Position numbers and translations under genes: made by a program. Positions 25,136-36,994 of a DNA stretch of 64,000 bases are shown here, one piece after another. The DNA is taken from the NCBI RefSeq assembly GCF_035918015.1, contig NZ_CP109132.1, positions 868,001 to 932,000 on the forward strand, read 5' to 3'. Every line of letters begins with the position of its first letter. Position 1 is the first letter of the stretch. The notes beneath the pieces were generated by a model. That model was not told where the DNA came from. It made no database searches and saw only the letters and a program-made list of their open reading frames with translations. This DNA comes from Streptomyces sp. NBC_01754 (GTDB lineage Bacteria > Actinomycetota > Actinomycetes > Streptomycetales > Streptomycetaceae).

Positions 25136-25287
25136 GAACGTTTTACAGTCCCGGACGATCGGTGACACAGGACAACCGGCCGGGACGGACCGCGCTCCCC
25201 CCTGAGCAGGGGCCACCACGCCCCCTCAGGCCAACCACCCGGGATTGGCCTTGGACGCACCGAGAGCACACGCTTACGGTCAGGACC

Positions 25288-26109
25288 ATGAAGATCCGTA
25301 TCGTCGACGCGTTCACCGACCGGCCCTTCGCCGGCAACCCCGCCGCTGTCCTTGTCCTGGAATCCGACCGCTTCCCCGCCCCCGACCGCCTCCAGCGCGT
25401 CGCCGCGGAGGTCAACCTGTCGGAGACCGCCTTCGCCCACCCGCTCCCGCCGGGCGGTGACGCGGACTGGGCGCTGCGCTGGTTCACACCCACCACCGAG
25501 GTCGACCTCTGCGGGCACGCCACGCTCGCCACCGCCCACGTCCTGCGCACGACGGGTGCGGCGGACGGCACGGTGCGGTTCGCGAGCCGCTCCGGTGTGC
25601 TGCGCACCACCGCCCATCAGGACGGCAGCCTCACCCTGGACTTCCCGACGGCTCCCCTGACCGCGGTCCCCGCCCCGCCCGGCCTCGCGGAGGCGCTCGG
25701 GGCGGCGCCCCGTTCCGTCCACGACACCGGGGAGAGTGTCGGCGACCTGCTGGTGGAGCTGGCCGACGAGACGGCCGTACGCACGCTCAGCCCGGACTTC
25801 GCCGCGCTCGTCGCCTGCTCACGGCGCGGCGTCGTCGTCACCGCGGCCGCCACCGACCCGGCAGGCGGCTACGACTTCGTGTCGCGCGGTTTCTTCCCCC
25901 GGATCGGTATCGACGAGGACCCGGTGACCGGGAGCGCGCACACCGCGCTGGCCCCGTTCTGGTCGGCGAGGCTCGGCCGCAGGGACCTCACCGGCCTACA
26001 GGCCTCGGCCCGATCGGGTCTCGTCCGCACCTCGCTGCGCGGCGAGCGCACCTGGCTGACCGGAGAGGCGGTCACGGTCGTCGAGGGCGAACTGCTGGCG
26101 GGGCTCTGA
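25288..26109 (+). CDS. PhzF family protein (isomerase/epimerase fold)
   Basis: 273 residues with the two-domain diaminopimelate epimerase-like PhzF fold. It starts MKIRIVDAFTDRPFAGNPAAV. The catalytic Glu is in VNLSETAF (E46). WFTPTTEVDLCGHATLA is the conserved loop, and the C-terminal half has DEDPVTGSAHTALAP. PhzF proper isomerises a phenazine precursor, but most homologues have unknown substrates, and no phenazine genes are present. AGGA precedes the ATG. It lies 152 bp right of the IS element. Confidence 0.88.
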   Translation: MKIRIVDAFTDRPFAGNPAAVLVLESDRFPAPDRLQRVAAEVNLSETAFAHPLPPGGDADWALRWFTPTTEVDLCGHATLATAHVLRTTGAADGTVRFASRSGVLRTTAHQDGSLTLDFPTAPLTAVPAPPGLAEALGAAPRSVHDTGESVGDLLVELADETAVRTLSPDFAALVACSRRGVVVTAAATDPAGGYDFVSRGFFPRIGIDEDPVTGSAHTALAPFWSARLGRRDLTGLQASARSGLVRTSLRGERTWLTGEAVTVVEGELLAGL

Positions 26110-26128
26110 GCCAGCCGGTCCGGGGGCC

Positions 26129-26190
26129 GTTCACGCACGTGGCCGGCCCGGGGGCGTTCACGCACGTGGCCGGCCCGGGGGCGTTCACGC
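26129..26190. repeat. 27-bp tandem repeat, 2.3 copies
   Basis: Two perfect 27-bp copies (26129-26155, 26156-26182), each starting GTTCACGCACGTGGCCGG, and 8 bases of a third. The array fills the spacer between the convergent PhzF and CPBP genes and runs into the last codons of the CPBP gene. Confidence 0.8.
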
Positions 26191-26967
26191 TGTGGGCAGC
26201 CAGCCCACCTTCCCCGCGAGCAGCGCGTAACCGACGAACGCCCCGATGTCCAGCAGGGCGTGGGCGACGACGAGTGGGCCGACCCTCCCCCAGCGCCGGT
26301 ACAGCAGCACGAAGACCACACCCATGACCAGGTTGCCGATGAAGCCGCCGATCCCCTGGTACAGGTGGTACGAGCCACGCAGGACCGAACTGGCCACCAG
26401 CGCGGCCATCGGCGTCCACCCCAGCTGTCCGAGCCGCCGCAGCAGGTAGCCGACGACGATCACTTCCTCGACGACGGAGTTCTGCACCGCCGACAGAATC
26501 AGTACCGGGAACTTCCACCACACCTGTGGCAGCGACTCCGGCACCACCGTCAGGTTGAACCCGCCGCCGCGCGCCGCCAGGTAGAAGGCCAGCCCGGCAC
26601 TGCCGATGCCCGCCGCGACGAGCGTCCCCCGGCCCAGATCGGGCCAGGGCCGCGTCCGGTCGAGACCGAGCGCCCGCAGCCCGGCCCCCTCCCGCAGCAG
26701 CAGGTGGGCGACGAGCGCGACCGGCACCAGCGCCGTGCTGATTCCGAACAACTGCCAGGCGAGGTCGAGCCACGGCCGGCCGGGCGCGTGCGAACCGTTC
26801 AGCGTCGCGGCCTGGTCCTTCAGGCCGCCGGGTTTCGTCAGTGACCCGATGAAGCTGATCAGGGCGGACACCCCGCTGGCCCCGAGCGAGAGGGCCAGCA
26901 CCAGAACGGTCTCCGACCTCAGTGTCCGCCGCGACACCCCCTCCTGAGCCATGGTTCCCGCCACGCG
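26185..26967 (-). CDS. CPBP family intramembrane glutamic endopeptidase
   Basis: About 260 residues with eight hydrophobic segments. The Abi/CPBP motifs are present: NSVVEEVIVVGYLLRRL (the catalytic EE motif), VLRGSYHLYQG (second-motif His) and VAHALLDIGAF (third-motif His and Asp). Family members are membrane proteases related to CAAX prenyl endopeptidases; some protect against bacteriocins. GTG 26965-26967 is preferred because GGAGG lies 8 bases upstream; ATG 26950-26952 is an alternative. The stop lies inside the tandem repeat. Confidence 0.82.
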   Translation of the reverse strand, partial: RVAGTMAQEGVSRRTLRSETVLVLALSLGASGVSALISFIGSLTKPGGLKDQAATLNGSHAPGRPWLDLAWQLFGISTALVPVALVAHLLLREGAGLRALGLDRTRPWPDLGRGTLVAAGIGSAGLAFYLAARGGGFNLTVVPESLPQVWWKFPVLILSAVQNSVVEEVIVVGYLLRRLGQLGWTPMAALVASSVLRGSYHLYQGIGGFIGNLVMGVVFVLLYRRWGRVGPLVVAHALLDIGAFVGYALLAGKVGWLPTA

Positions 26968-27215
26968 CTTCGCCTCCACTCGTACGCCCGCCTTCAGCAC
27001 TGCGGTGCGCCCCGGTGCCGCACCCGGCACCAGCTTGCCCGACGGCCACGGTCCGGCCCGCCACCGGGCACGGAAGCGGCAGGAGACCCGGGGACGAGAA
27101 GGTCACGGCGACGCGGTACGGGTACTCGGAGGAGGCACGGGCAGGAAGGCACGGGCAGGGCCCGCGTCACGGCGGTCCGGGCCCGTGGCGGCCGGGCCCG
27201 TCATGCCCGGCCTCC

Positions 27216-28721
27216 TCACCGGGCGGGAAAGCCGATCGGCCAGGTGTGCACCGGCTCGCCCGACTGCATCAGATCGCCGTAGCGCCGGGTGGTGGCCGCC
27301 AGCGCGGCCTCCCGTTCGAGACCCGCCTCCCGCGCCCGGTGGTAGGTGTCGGCCTGCCAGGACGCTCCGTTGACCCGGCGCCGGCAGCGCTGCTCGATGA
27401 CCCCCAGATACAGGTCCCGGTCCGCGGGCTCGATGTTCCAGGCGTCGAGCCCGACGGCGGCCAGCGGCAGCAGTTCGTCGCGCACCAGCTTGACCGCCGG
27501 CACCTTCGTCACCCCGCCCGAACGTCCCGGGCGCGGCCACAGCAACTCCGCGTCGATGCCATGACGGCACGCGGTGTCGAAGTTCTCCGCGGCGGCCTCG
27601 AAGGGCAGCCTGGTCCACACCGGCCGAGACTCGTCGGCCAGCGCCCGCACCAGGCCGTAGTAGAAGGCGGCGTTGGCGATCACGTCGACGACCGTGGGCC
27701 CGGCGGGCAGTACCCGGTTCTCCACCCGCAGGTGCGGGACGCCGTCGGCGAGCCCGTACACCGGCCGGTTCCACCGGTAGATGGTGCCGTTGTGCAGCAC
27801 GAGTTCGGCCAGGGTGGGCACACCTCCCTCGGCCAGTACCCGGAGCGGGTCCTCCTCGTCGCAGAGCGGCAACAGCGGTGGGTAGTAGCGCACGTTCTCC
27901 TCGAAGAGTTCGTACGCCGATCCCACCCACCGCTCTCCGAACCAGGTCAGGGGACGCACCCCCTGATTCCTGATCTCGGGCGGCCGGACGTCCGTGGCCT
28001 GCTGGAACAGCGGTGGCCTGGACTCCCGCCACAGCTCCTTGCCGAACAGGAACGGCGAGTTGGCGCCGAGGGCGATCTGGACCGCGGCGATCGCCTGCGC
28101 GGCGTTCCACACGTCGGCGAAGCGTTCCGGTGTCACCTGCAGATGCAACTGGACGGATGTACAGGCCGATTCGGGGGCAATGGAGGAAGAGGTGGAGACC
28201 AGCCGCTCGACGCCTTCGATATCGAGGATGAAATCCTCGCCCCGGGCCGCCGCCATTTGATCGTTGAGGAGGGTGTACCGGTCCACCTCCGACAGGTTGG
28301 CCGACACCACGTCGTGACGGCCGAGCGTCGGCAGGATGCCGATCATCATGATCCCGGCGTCGACCTCGGCGGCTTTGCGGTGGGCATATGCGAGCCCGGT
28401 CCGCAGCTCCTCCGCGAGCTGGTCGAATACCCGGCCGCTCAGCCGGTGCGGAAGGATATTCACCTCCAGATTGAACATCCCCAGTTCCGTCTGGAAATCC
28501 CGGCTGGCGATGCGCCGGAGCACCTCCGCATTCCGCATCCTCGGCATGCCGTCCGAGCCCGCCAGATTCAGCTCGATCTCCAGGCCCATGAGATTCCTGG
28601 GCCTGTCGAACCGCCCGTCCGCCAGGAGTCTCTCCAGCCCCTCCAGACACCGGGTGAGCTTTGTGCGGTACTCCTGCCGATCGGACAGGTCAAAGGTGCC
28701 CGCCACGACCTTCTCACCCAT
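27216..28721 (-). CDS. Glutamate-cysteine ligase family 2 (GCS2/EgtA-like)
   Basis: 501 residues of the ATP-grasp-like GCS2 superfamily that joins glutamate to an amine, usually cysteine. Recognisable parts are NLMGLEIELNL, TELGMFNLEVNILP, SVQLHLQV and APESACTSVQ. The C-terminus has GDLMQSGEPVHTWPIG. Streptomyces makes mycothiol rather than glutathione, so the product may serve ergothioneine (EgtA) or another gamma-glutamyl compound, but no egtBCDE genes are nearby. The ATG at 28719-28721 follows GAGGAGGG. It stands alone, divergent from the gene at 29211. Confidence 0.83.
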   Translation of the reverse strand: MGEKVVAGTFDLSDRQEYRTKLTRCLEGLERLLADGRFDRPRNLMGLEIELNLAGSDGMPRMRNAEVLRRIASRDFQTELGMFNLEVNILPHRLSGRVFDQLAEELRTGLAYAHRKAAEVDAGIMMIGILPTLGRHDVVSANLSEVDRYTLLNDQMAAARGEDFILDIEGVERLVSTSSSIAPESACTSVQLHLQVTPERFADVWNAAQAIAAVQIALGANSPFLFGKELWRESRPPLFQQATDVRPPEIRNQGVRPLTWFGERWVGSAYELFEENVRYYPPLLPLCDEEDPLRVLAEGGVPTLAELVLHNGTIYRWNRPVYGLADGVPHLRVENRVLPAGPTVVDVIANAAFYYGLVRALADESRPVWTRLPFEAAAENFDTACRHGIDAELLWPRPGRSGGVTKVPAVKLVRDELLPLAAVGLDAWNIEPADRDLYLGVIEQRCRRRVNGASWQADTYHRAREAGLEREAALAATTRRYGDLMQSGEPVHTWPIGFPAR

Positions 28722-29210
28722 CGAAGGGTCCCTCCTCGAGTGGACGGCCCGCGGCACAGGCCGCTCTTATCACGATCGATAATGCCCCGAGGAAGTGATC
28801 CGTAACGCCTCCACAGCAGGTCTGTACCCAGTAGTCTGAGGAGGGAAGCCTCAGGCACATTCCAACGGCATGCAGCGTATGCAGTTCCGAACACCGGGGA
28901 CGCGGGGAAACACCGGCGATTTTCGGCCGACCGCTGTATGGGGAAAATACCTGGCGAAGGGCTCGGAGGGCGGCCCGAACCCACAGAAACACCATAATCT
29001 CAAGGCTCGAAACCGCCTTGCGGGCAATACACACGACGGCTAGCGGAAACATCGTGTGAACATTTGTCGTATAAACTCTGCGCACGGGGCAGAGAGTTGA
29101 CGCACCGGCCCGTCCGCCCGTCACCGGCCTTCCTCTGGCCCCGCATGCCGACACCGCCGTCTGCATCCGCCCACGCATCACCGTGTCTCCCAAGTGAGAG
29201 GCGACCCACT
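28722..29210. other. Divergent promoter region
   Basis: A 489-bp gap with lower GC than its surroundings, between the ligase (minus) and the hypothetical gene (plus). A CGTATAAAC sequence near 29067-29076 is a plausible -10 element for the plus gene. A GATCGATAAT sequence near 28774-28783 may belong to the minus promoter. No ORF or RNA is recognised. Confidence 0.4.
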
Positions 29211-29825
29211 ATGCCGCTGCTTGTTTCTCCGGCTCCCGCGCCCGCACTGCGCAGTGTTCTCGCGGCACTCGGTTCTCCCACCGCAGTCCGCGAGGCCCAC
29301 ACACCCGCTCTCCGGTCCGTCCAGGGACCGCTGAGCCCCGAACTCCCGCTCCCCGTCCATGTGCTCGACCGGATCGCACCGACCGAGGCGGCGCCGTCCA
29401 CCCGCCTCGCCGGCTGGCGCTTCCTGATCCGCGACGGCGAGCGCACCGTCGCCGCCGCGGACACCGTGCTCACCGCCGACGGCTGGGCCTTTTCCCACTT
29501 CTTCGAGGGCCCCTACCTGGCCTCGACCGAACTCGCCGTCAGGCAGGCGGAGTCGACGGCGACGCCCTACCAGGCGCGCCTGCTGTCGGTGCCGGAGCTC
29601 TACATGCTCACGCTGTGGCTGCACGAGGAGACCGAGGACGACGCGGCCGGCGGCACACTCGCCCCGGTCGATGTGCTGGTGCCGCTGGCACCCGCCCCCA
29701 CCGGGATCACCGCGCACCGCCCGCACCGGGTCGCCGCTCTCCTGCCGGTCATGACACTGCGTGTCACCCCGCCCGAGCTCCCGGGTCTTCCGGGCGTTCC
29801 CGGGCTGCTCGGATCGCCTGCCTGA
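29211..29825 (+). CDS. Conserved hypothetical actinomycete protein
   Basis: 204 residues: MPLLVSPAPAPALRSVLAAL, then RLAGWRFLIRDGERTVAAAD, GWAFSHFFEGPYLAST and VPELYMLTLWLHEE. It is a soluble alpha/beta protein ending in a Pro/Gly-rich tail. No catalytic motif is recognised. Similar proteins occur across Streptomyces, often as single genes. The ATG at 29211 has GAGAGG about 10 bases upstream. A perfect hairpin terminator follows at 29853. Confidence 0.65.
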   Translation: MPLLVSPAPAPALRSVLAALGSPTAVREAHTPALRSVQGPLSPELPLPVHVLDRIAPTEAAPSTRLAGWRFLIRDGERTVAAADTVLTADGWAFSHFFEGPYLASTELAVRQAESTATPYQARLLSVPELYMLTLWLHEETEDDAAGGTLAPVDVLVPLAPAPTGITAHRPHRVAALLPVMTLRVTPPELPGLPGVPGLLGSPA

Positions 29826-29852
29826 CCGCCGCTCCGCTCCCGTCTCACCACG

Positions 29853-29884
29853 CGCGCCCCCGCCGGCTTCTCGGCGGGGGCGCG
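29853..29884 (+). terminator. Hairpin terminator
   Basis: CGCGCCCCCGCCG (29853-29865) pairs perfectly with CGGCGGGGGCGCG (29872-29884) around a 6-nt loop, giving a 13-bp stem. It lies 27 bp past the stop at 29825. Confidence 0.82.
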
Positions 29885-30177
29885 CTCTCCGTCCCAGCGG
29901 ACCGACGCGGGCATGGCGACTTCTCCGGGGCGAACATCGCCCGTTACGGCAATAGCCCGGTCAGGTCACCCCGAACCACCCGAAGGGACAGTGCAGTTGT
30001 CGTCAGCCCTCCGGCCGGGTGACGCGTGCGGGGCGGAGAGCGGGAGCTGTGGCGAAATCCCTGCGGAACGACGCCCGGAGGGCAACACTGGTACCGGACC
30101 GACGTGATACGGGGGCGGCCATGCACGCATCGTCACCACGCAGCACACCCGACTCGACACAGCGAAAGAACCCATCC

Positions 30178-30384
30178 ATGTGCCAGCACCAGCCACCCTG
30201 CCCGACCGCGGACTCCAACGACCGGGAGGCCGCCCGACTGACGGCACACCACCCGGAACAGGGCTGGAGCCTCCTGTGCAACGGCGTACTGCTCTTCGAG
30301 GACACCGGTGAGCTGCTTCCGGACGGCCAGGTCATCGCCCCGCACCGGACACCGGGCACCGGTCAGGTGGTGAAGGCCGCCTGA
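30178..30384 (+). CDS. DUF5999 family small protein
   Basis: 68 residues: MCQHQPPCPTADSNDREAAR, then HHPEQGWSLLCNGVLLFED and LLPDGQVIAPHR. This is the typical short Streptomyces DUF5999 sequence with an N-terminal CxHxxxC-like cluster and a later Cys, which could bind metal. Function unknown. The frame is open upstream to 30121, but ATG 30178 gives the standard family start. It is convergent with gcvP. Confidence 0.75.
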   Translation: MCQHQPPCPTADSNDREAARLTAHHPEQGWSLLCNGVLLFEDTGELLPDGQVIAPHRTPGTGQVVKAA

Positions 30385-30393
30385 CCCCGCCGC

Positions 30394-30430
30394 GTCCGGG
30401 CCCGGCGGAGGAGCAGGGACCGGCCCGGAC
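30394..30430. terminator. Bidirectional hairpin between DUF5999 and gcvP
   Basis: GTCCGGGCC (30394-30402) and GGCCCGGAC (30422-30430) form a 9-bp perfect stem in the gap between two convergent genes. It could end both transcripts. Confidence 0.55.
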
Positions 30431-30469
30431 AGACGTCCGCACCGGCCCCACCCGTGTCCGTGTGGGCCC

Positions 30470-33355
<2,886 letters not shown>

Positions 33356-33415
33356 GATGGAGGCCTCCTGGTCTGTCACGACCTGCGAGGGGCACCACGG
33401 CGTGGCGGCCCGAAC

Positions 33416-33655
33416 GGCCTCCCCCTCTGTCATCTCGACCTGAGAGCTTCACCGGCCCACCTCTCGGTGCGCCGGTTTTCACCGTCGGTGAGGCCAGGCC
33501 CGTCCCGGCACCCGTGCCGGTCCTGCTCCCGCCCTGCTTTCCAGAGTGGCTTCGTCCGTGCGGTACGGGGGCCTGAGAGATTCCGGGGAGGAGTTGCTCC
33601 TTCGGCGCCTCCGGACGTTCTCCGGAGGACTCTCCCGCACGGGGTCGGCAGCCGG
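33416..33655 (-). promoter_or_regulatory. Tandem glycine riboswitch upstream of gcvP
   Basis: Read on the minus strand, the leader shows first-aptamer landmarks: GTGCGGGAGAG, GGCGCCGAAGGAGCAA, TCTCAGG, and GACGAAGCCACTCTGGAAA. The second part has ACGGTGAAAACCGGCG, CCGGTGAAGCTCTCAGGT and GATGACAGAGGGGGA. These are the conserved cores of the two-part glycine riboswitch. Known examples activate gcv genes when glycine is high. It ends about 60 nt before the gcvP ATG. Confidence 0.9.
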
Positions 33656-33779
33656 TTCCAGCCTACCAGCGGGCCGGCATCGGCCGTCTCGAGTGGCCGA
33701 ACCCCCCGTTGTGGCCTTTCGTAGAGACTGTGGAGCAGTTGCGACCACGCCGATGCTGTTGCGACCAGTGGGAGGCACC

Positions 33780-34151
33780 GTGGAGACCGACATCGATCCG
33801 CGCAGCCTGATCGGCCGCAAGGCCTTCGACCGGACAGGGGCCAAGGTCGGCACGGTGGAGGAGGTCTACCTCGACGACGCCACCGGTGAACCGGAGTGGG
33901 CCGCCGTGCGCACGGGGATCTTCACCAGGGACGCGTTCGTCCCGCTGGAGCCGAGCGAATTCCTCGACGGCCGGCTCGAGATCCCCTTCGACCGCGCCCT
34001 GATCAGGGACGCACCGGATTTCGGTGTCGGCCGGCATCTCTCCCCCGAGCAGGAGCTCCAGCTCTACCGCCACTACGGACTGGACTCCGCCACCCCCTCG
34101 GGCCCCACTCCGGACAGGGACTTCGGCAAGCTGGCCGGCCACGAGGAGTAG
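33780..34151 (+). CDS. PRC-barrel domain protein
   Basis: 123 residues starting at GTG 33780 with GGGAGG upstream. The PRC-barrel reads DPRSLIGRKAFDRTGAKVGT, then VEEVYLDDATGEPEWAAVRT and FVPLEPSEFLDGRLEIPF. The C-terminal tail holds SPEQELQLYRHYGL. PRC-barrels are small beta-barrels that act as protein or RNA docking modules; the role here is unknown. It is divergent from the gcvP riboswitch. Its last 79 bp overlap the 3' end of dinB on the other strand. Confidence 0.8.
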   Translation: METDIDPRSLIGRKAFDRTGAKVGTVEEVYLDDATGEPEWAAVRTGIFTRDAFVPLEPSEFLDGRLEIPFDRALIRDAPDFGVGRHLSPEQELQLYRHYGLDSATPSGPTPDRDFGKLAGHEE

Positions 34152-35611
34152 TCCACGGGGTCGCGCACCAGCGGCAGCGGACCGGACGGCCGCAACTGCG
34201 GATCGTCGACCCGGAACGTCCGCACCCGGCCGGGCGGTGAGCCCGGCTCCTCGAACCGCACGGTGACCCGCCCGACGCCGCTGCCCTGCACCCAGCCGTA
34301 CCCGTGGACCTCGTGCCGTACGTCGTTTCCGGGCTGCCAGCGGCGCGGGGCCTCCCCGGCCTCGTCCTCCGCGGCCGGCCCGCCCGCCGCGGAGCCCGGC
34401 GCCTCCACCTCGGCGGCGGCCACCGCGGCATCGGCGTCCGGCCCGGCCCCGGCGGTCTCCTTCGCCTCGGTACTCTGCCTCCCGTCAGCGGTCGGCCCGG
34501 CCTCGTCAGCCCGCTTCGCGTCGGCCGCCTGCCCGGCCTCCGCCGCCTGGGCGAAGAGGTCCTCCTGTGTGAAGTCCGCCAGCCCTGTCACGCCCACCCC
34601 GAGCAGCCGTACGCCTCCGGTGGTGTCGACGGCTTCCAGGAGCCGGGCGGCGGCCTCCCTGACCACCACGGGGTCGTCGGTGGGGCCGCGCAGGGTCTCG
34701 GAACGGGTCAGGGTGGAGAAGTCGTAGCGGCGGACCTTCAGCACGACCGTCCGCCCGGACCGCCCCGCGTCCCTGAGGCGCCGCACGCACCGGTCGGTGA
34801 GCCGCTCGACCTCTGTACGGACCCGCACGCGGTCGTGCAGGTCCACGTCGAAGGTGTCCTCCACCGACACGGACTTCGCGTCGCGTTCGGCGACGACCGG
34901 CCGGTCGTCGTACCCGAGTGCCATGCGGTACAGCGCGGCACCGTGCGCCCGGCCCAGCAGACGCACCAGCTCCGCCTCGCCCGCTTCGGCAAGGTCGTGG
35001 ACCACCGTCATCCCGGCGCGCCTGAGATGGTCCCCGGTGGCCGGCCCGACCCCCGGCAGGGTCCGTACGGACATCGGGGCGAGGAGTTCGCGCTCGGTTC
35101 CCGGCTCGATGAGCAGGAGCCCGTCCGGCTTCGCCTCCTCCGAGGCGATCTTGGCCAGCATCTTGGAACCGGCCAGGCCGACGGAACCGCTGAGACCGGT
35201 GACGGCACGGATGACGAGCCTGAGCTGCTCCCCCACCGCACGGGCGGACCGTGAGTCCTCGGCGACGCCTCCGGCCTCGAGGTCGACGAACGCCTCGTCG
35301 AGGCTCAGCGGCTCCACCAGTGGAGACAGCCGCCCCAGCAACTCCATCACCTGATCGCTGACCGACCGGTAGAGCGGGAAGCGGGGCACCAGATACGCGG
35401 CGTTGGGGGCCAGGCGTCTGGCCTGTGCCATGGGCATCGCCGAGTGCACACCGAACCGCCGGGCCTCGTACGACGCCGTGGCGACCACACCGCGCATTCC
35501 CGCACCGCCCACCACCACCGGCTTGCCGCGCAGACTCGGCTTCGCCGCCTGCTCCGCAGAGGCGTAGAAGGCATCCATGTCCAGATGCAGGATGGTGGGT
35601 GCTGCTCTCAC
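34073..35611 (-). CDS. dinB: DNA polymerase IV (Y family)
   Basis: 512 residues, a translesion DNA polymerase. The palm catalytic residues are in HLDMDAFYASAE (D11) and PLSLDEAFVDLE (D105, E106). The thumb HhH reads TLPGVGPATGDHLRRAG, and the little finger covers about 245-350. An Ala/Glu-rich linker (about 355-420) follows. An extra C-terminal domain with RWQPGNDVRHEVHGYGWVQG and VRFEEPGSPPGRVRTFRVDD is found in actinobacterial homologues. No QLxLF-type clamp motif is obvious at the extreme end; QEDLF at about 350 may serve. The start is ATG 35611. The 3' end overlaps the PRC gene. Confidence 0.92.
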   Translation of the reverse strand: MRAAPTILHLDMDAFYASAEQAAKPSLRGKPVVVGGAGMRGVVATASYEARRFGVHSAMPMAQARRLAPNAAYLVPRFPLYRSVSDQVMELLGRLSPLVEPLSLDEAFVDLEAGGVAEDSRSARAVGEQLRLVIRAVTGLSGSVGLAGSKMLAKIASEEAKPDGLLLIEPGTERELLAPMSVRTLPGVGPATGDHLRRAGMTVVHDLAEAGEAELVRLLGRAHGAALYRMALGYDDRPVVAERDAKSVSVEDTFDVDLHDRVRVRTEVERLTDRCVRRLRDAGRSGRTVVLKVRRYDFSTLTRSETLRGPTDDPVVVREAAARLLEAVDTTGGVRLLGVGVTGLADFTQEDLFAQAAEAGQAADAKRADEAGPTADGRQSTEAKETAGAGPDADAAVAAAEVEAPGSAAGGPAAEDEAGEAPRRWQPGNDVRHEVHGYGWVQGSGVGRVTVRFEEPGSPPGRVRTFRVDDPQLRPSGPLPLVRDPVDYSSWPASLPKSLSGVGPEGVAESSP

Positions 35612-35681
35612 ACCACCGATGCTGCCCTACGCCACTGACAACCGGGCCGCGCCGGCGCCCGGTGAGGCACCGGGCGCGTCC

Positions 35682-36299
35682 TCAGCCCGCGCGGTTGCGC
35701 CGTCGCGCCAGCTCGTCGGCGGGATTGTGACCGATCAGCGTCTCCCCCGTGTCGACCCGCTCTCCGTGCAGCTGGGAGAGGGCCGCGTCCACGTCCCGCC
35801 AGACGACGCCGACGGCGATCCCGAAGATCCCCTGGCCGCCCTGGAGGAGGTTCACCACCTCGTCGGGCGAGGAACACTCGTAGACCGTCGCCCCGTCGCT
35901 CATGAGCGTCATCCGCTCGAGATCGGTGAATCCGCGGGCCCTGAGGTGCTGGACCGTGGTGCGGATGTTCTGGAGTGCGACACCCGTGTCCAGGAACCGC
36001 TTCACGATCTTGAGCAGCACCACATCGCGGAAACTGTAGAGGCGCTGTGTCCCCGACCCGTAGGCCGGCCGTACGCTCGGCTCCACCAGCCCCGTACGCG
36101 CCCAGTAGTCGAGCTGCCGGTAGGTGATCCCGGCCGCCGCACACGCCGTCGGGCCCCGATATCCGATCCCGTCCGCCGCTTTCACACCGTCCGCCACCAC
36201 CACCGCCGGTTTGACCGGCTGCCTGATGGTCCGGTCGGCCACACTGCCGTGCTGCCGGTACAACCCGCCCGCAGCCGTACCGTCGCCGCTGCTTCTCAC
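35682..36299 (-). CDS. MerR family regulator (McdR/Rv1830-like)
   Basis: 205 residues. The helix-turn-helix reads GYRGPTACAAAGITYRQLDY, then WARTGLVEPSVR and GTQRLYSFRDVVLLKIVKRF. The C-terminal part has SPDEVVNLLQGGQGIFGIAV. GTG 36297-36299 follows GGAGG with good spacing; the frame is open to 36377. In mycobacteria the gene in the equivalent place (Rv1830) regulates cell division. It lies downstream of the DUF151 gene, in the same direction. Confidence 0.86.
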   Translation of the reverse strand: MRSSGDGTAAGGLYRQHGSVADRTIRQPVKPAVVVADGVKAADGIGYRGPTACAAAGITYRQLDYWARTGLVEPSVRPAYGSGTQRLYSFRDVVLLKIVKRFLDTGVALQNIRTTVQHLRARGFTDLERMTLMSDGATVYECSSPDEVVNLLQGGQGIFGIAVGVVWRDVDAALSQLHGERVDTGETLIGHNPADELARRRNRAG

Positions 36300-36467
36300 G
36301 CCGACCTCCGTCCTTGACCTGCCATCTCGAAGGTAGGCAGTCACCAGGGGTGCGTCAACGATCGCCACACTCGGCACGCCGAGTGATAATCACCCTGAGG
36401 GTGGTTTCCCGTGACTCGTCACGGGGAACGGCTTCTCGGATGCGCCGACGGCGTCCCCGCACGGCGG

Positions 36468-36941
36468 TCACTGACTGTTGGTACCGAAGTCCTCCGGCGA
36501 GATCTGGTCGAGGAATTCGCGGAACTTCTCCACCTCGTCCTCCTGCTCGTCGGGGATGGCGATACCGGCGTCGTCCAGCACCCCGTCACTGCCGTAGATC
36601 GGCGTTCCGGTGCGCAGGGCGAGCGCTATGGCGTCGGACGGCCGCGCACTCACCTCGACCCCGCCGGCGAAGACCAGCTCCGCGTAGAAGACCCCTTCCC
36701 GGAGGTCCGTGATGCGGACCTCGGTGAGCTCCTGGCCCACGGCCTCGAGCACGTCCTTGAAGAGATCATGGGTCAGCGGTCTGGCCGGAGCCATGCCCTG
36801 CTGGGCGAAGGCGATCGCGGTCGCTTCCCCGGCACCGATCCAAATAGGGAGGTACCGGTCGCCTCCCACTTCACGCAGGAGCACGATCGGTTGGTTGGAA
36901 GGCATTTCCACCCGGACACCCACAACGTCGAGCTCGTTCAC
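36468..36941 (-). CDS. DUF151 bifunctional nuclease family protein
   Basis: 157 residues of the DUF151/BFN family: MNELDVVGVRVEMPSNQPIV, then LPIWIGAGEATAIAFA, LTHDLFKDVLEAVG and VSARPSDAIALALRTG. The conserved acidic and Arg residues of the family are present. Plant and bacterial relatives have RNase/DNase activity, but the bacterial role is not settled. The start is GTG 36939-36941. It sits between two MerR genes as in mycobacteria (Rv1829), with a 53-bp gap to the upstream MerR gene. Confidence 0.88.
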   Translation of the reverse strand: MNELDVVGVRVEMPSNQPIVLLREVGGDRYLPIWIGAGEATAIAFAQQGMAPARPLTHDLFKDVLEAVGQELTEVRITDLREGVFYAELVFAGGVEVSARPSDAIALALRTGTPIYGSDGVLDDAGIAIPDEQEDEVEKFREFLDQISPEDFGTNSQ

Positions 36942-36994
36942 ACGGCAACCCTAGGACGTGCCCGCGGTGTTTGGATAGTCGGGTTCCTCCGTGG

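Noticed and set aside
23490..25150. 8-bp target duplication of the ISL3 element
   Set aside because: The flanking octamers AACGAGCC and GAACGTTT do not match; a loose AACG is shared by chance.
26129..26190. CRISPR-like array
   Set aside because: The copies are directly adjacent with no spacers; it is a simple tandem repeat. No CRISPR array was seen anywhere.
27216..28721. Glutathione synthesis locus
   Set aside because: Only the GCS2-type ligase is present, with no glutathione synthetase; Streptomyces uses mycothiol, so a glutathione role is unsupported.
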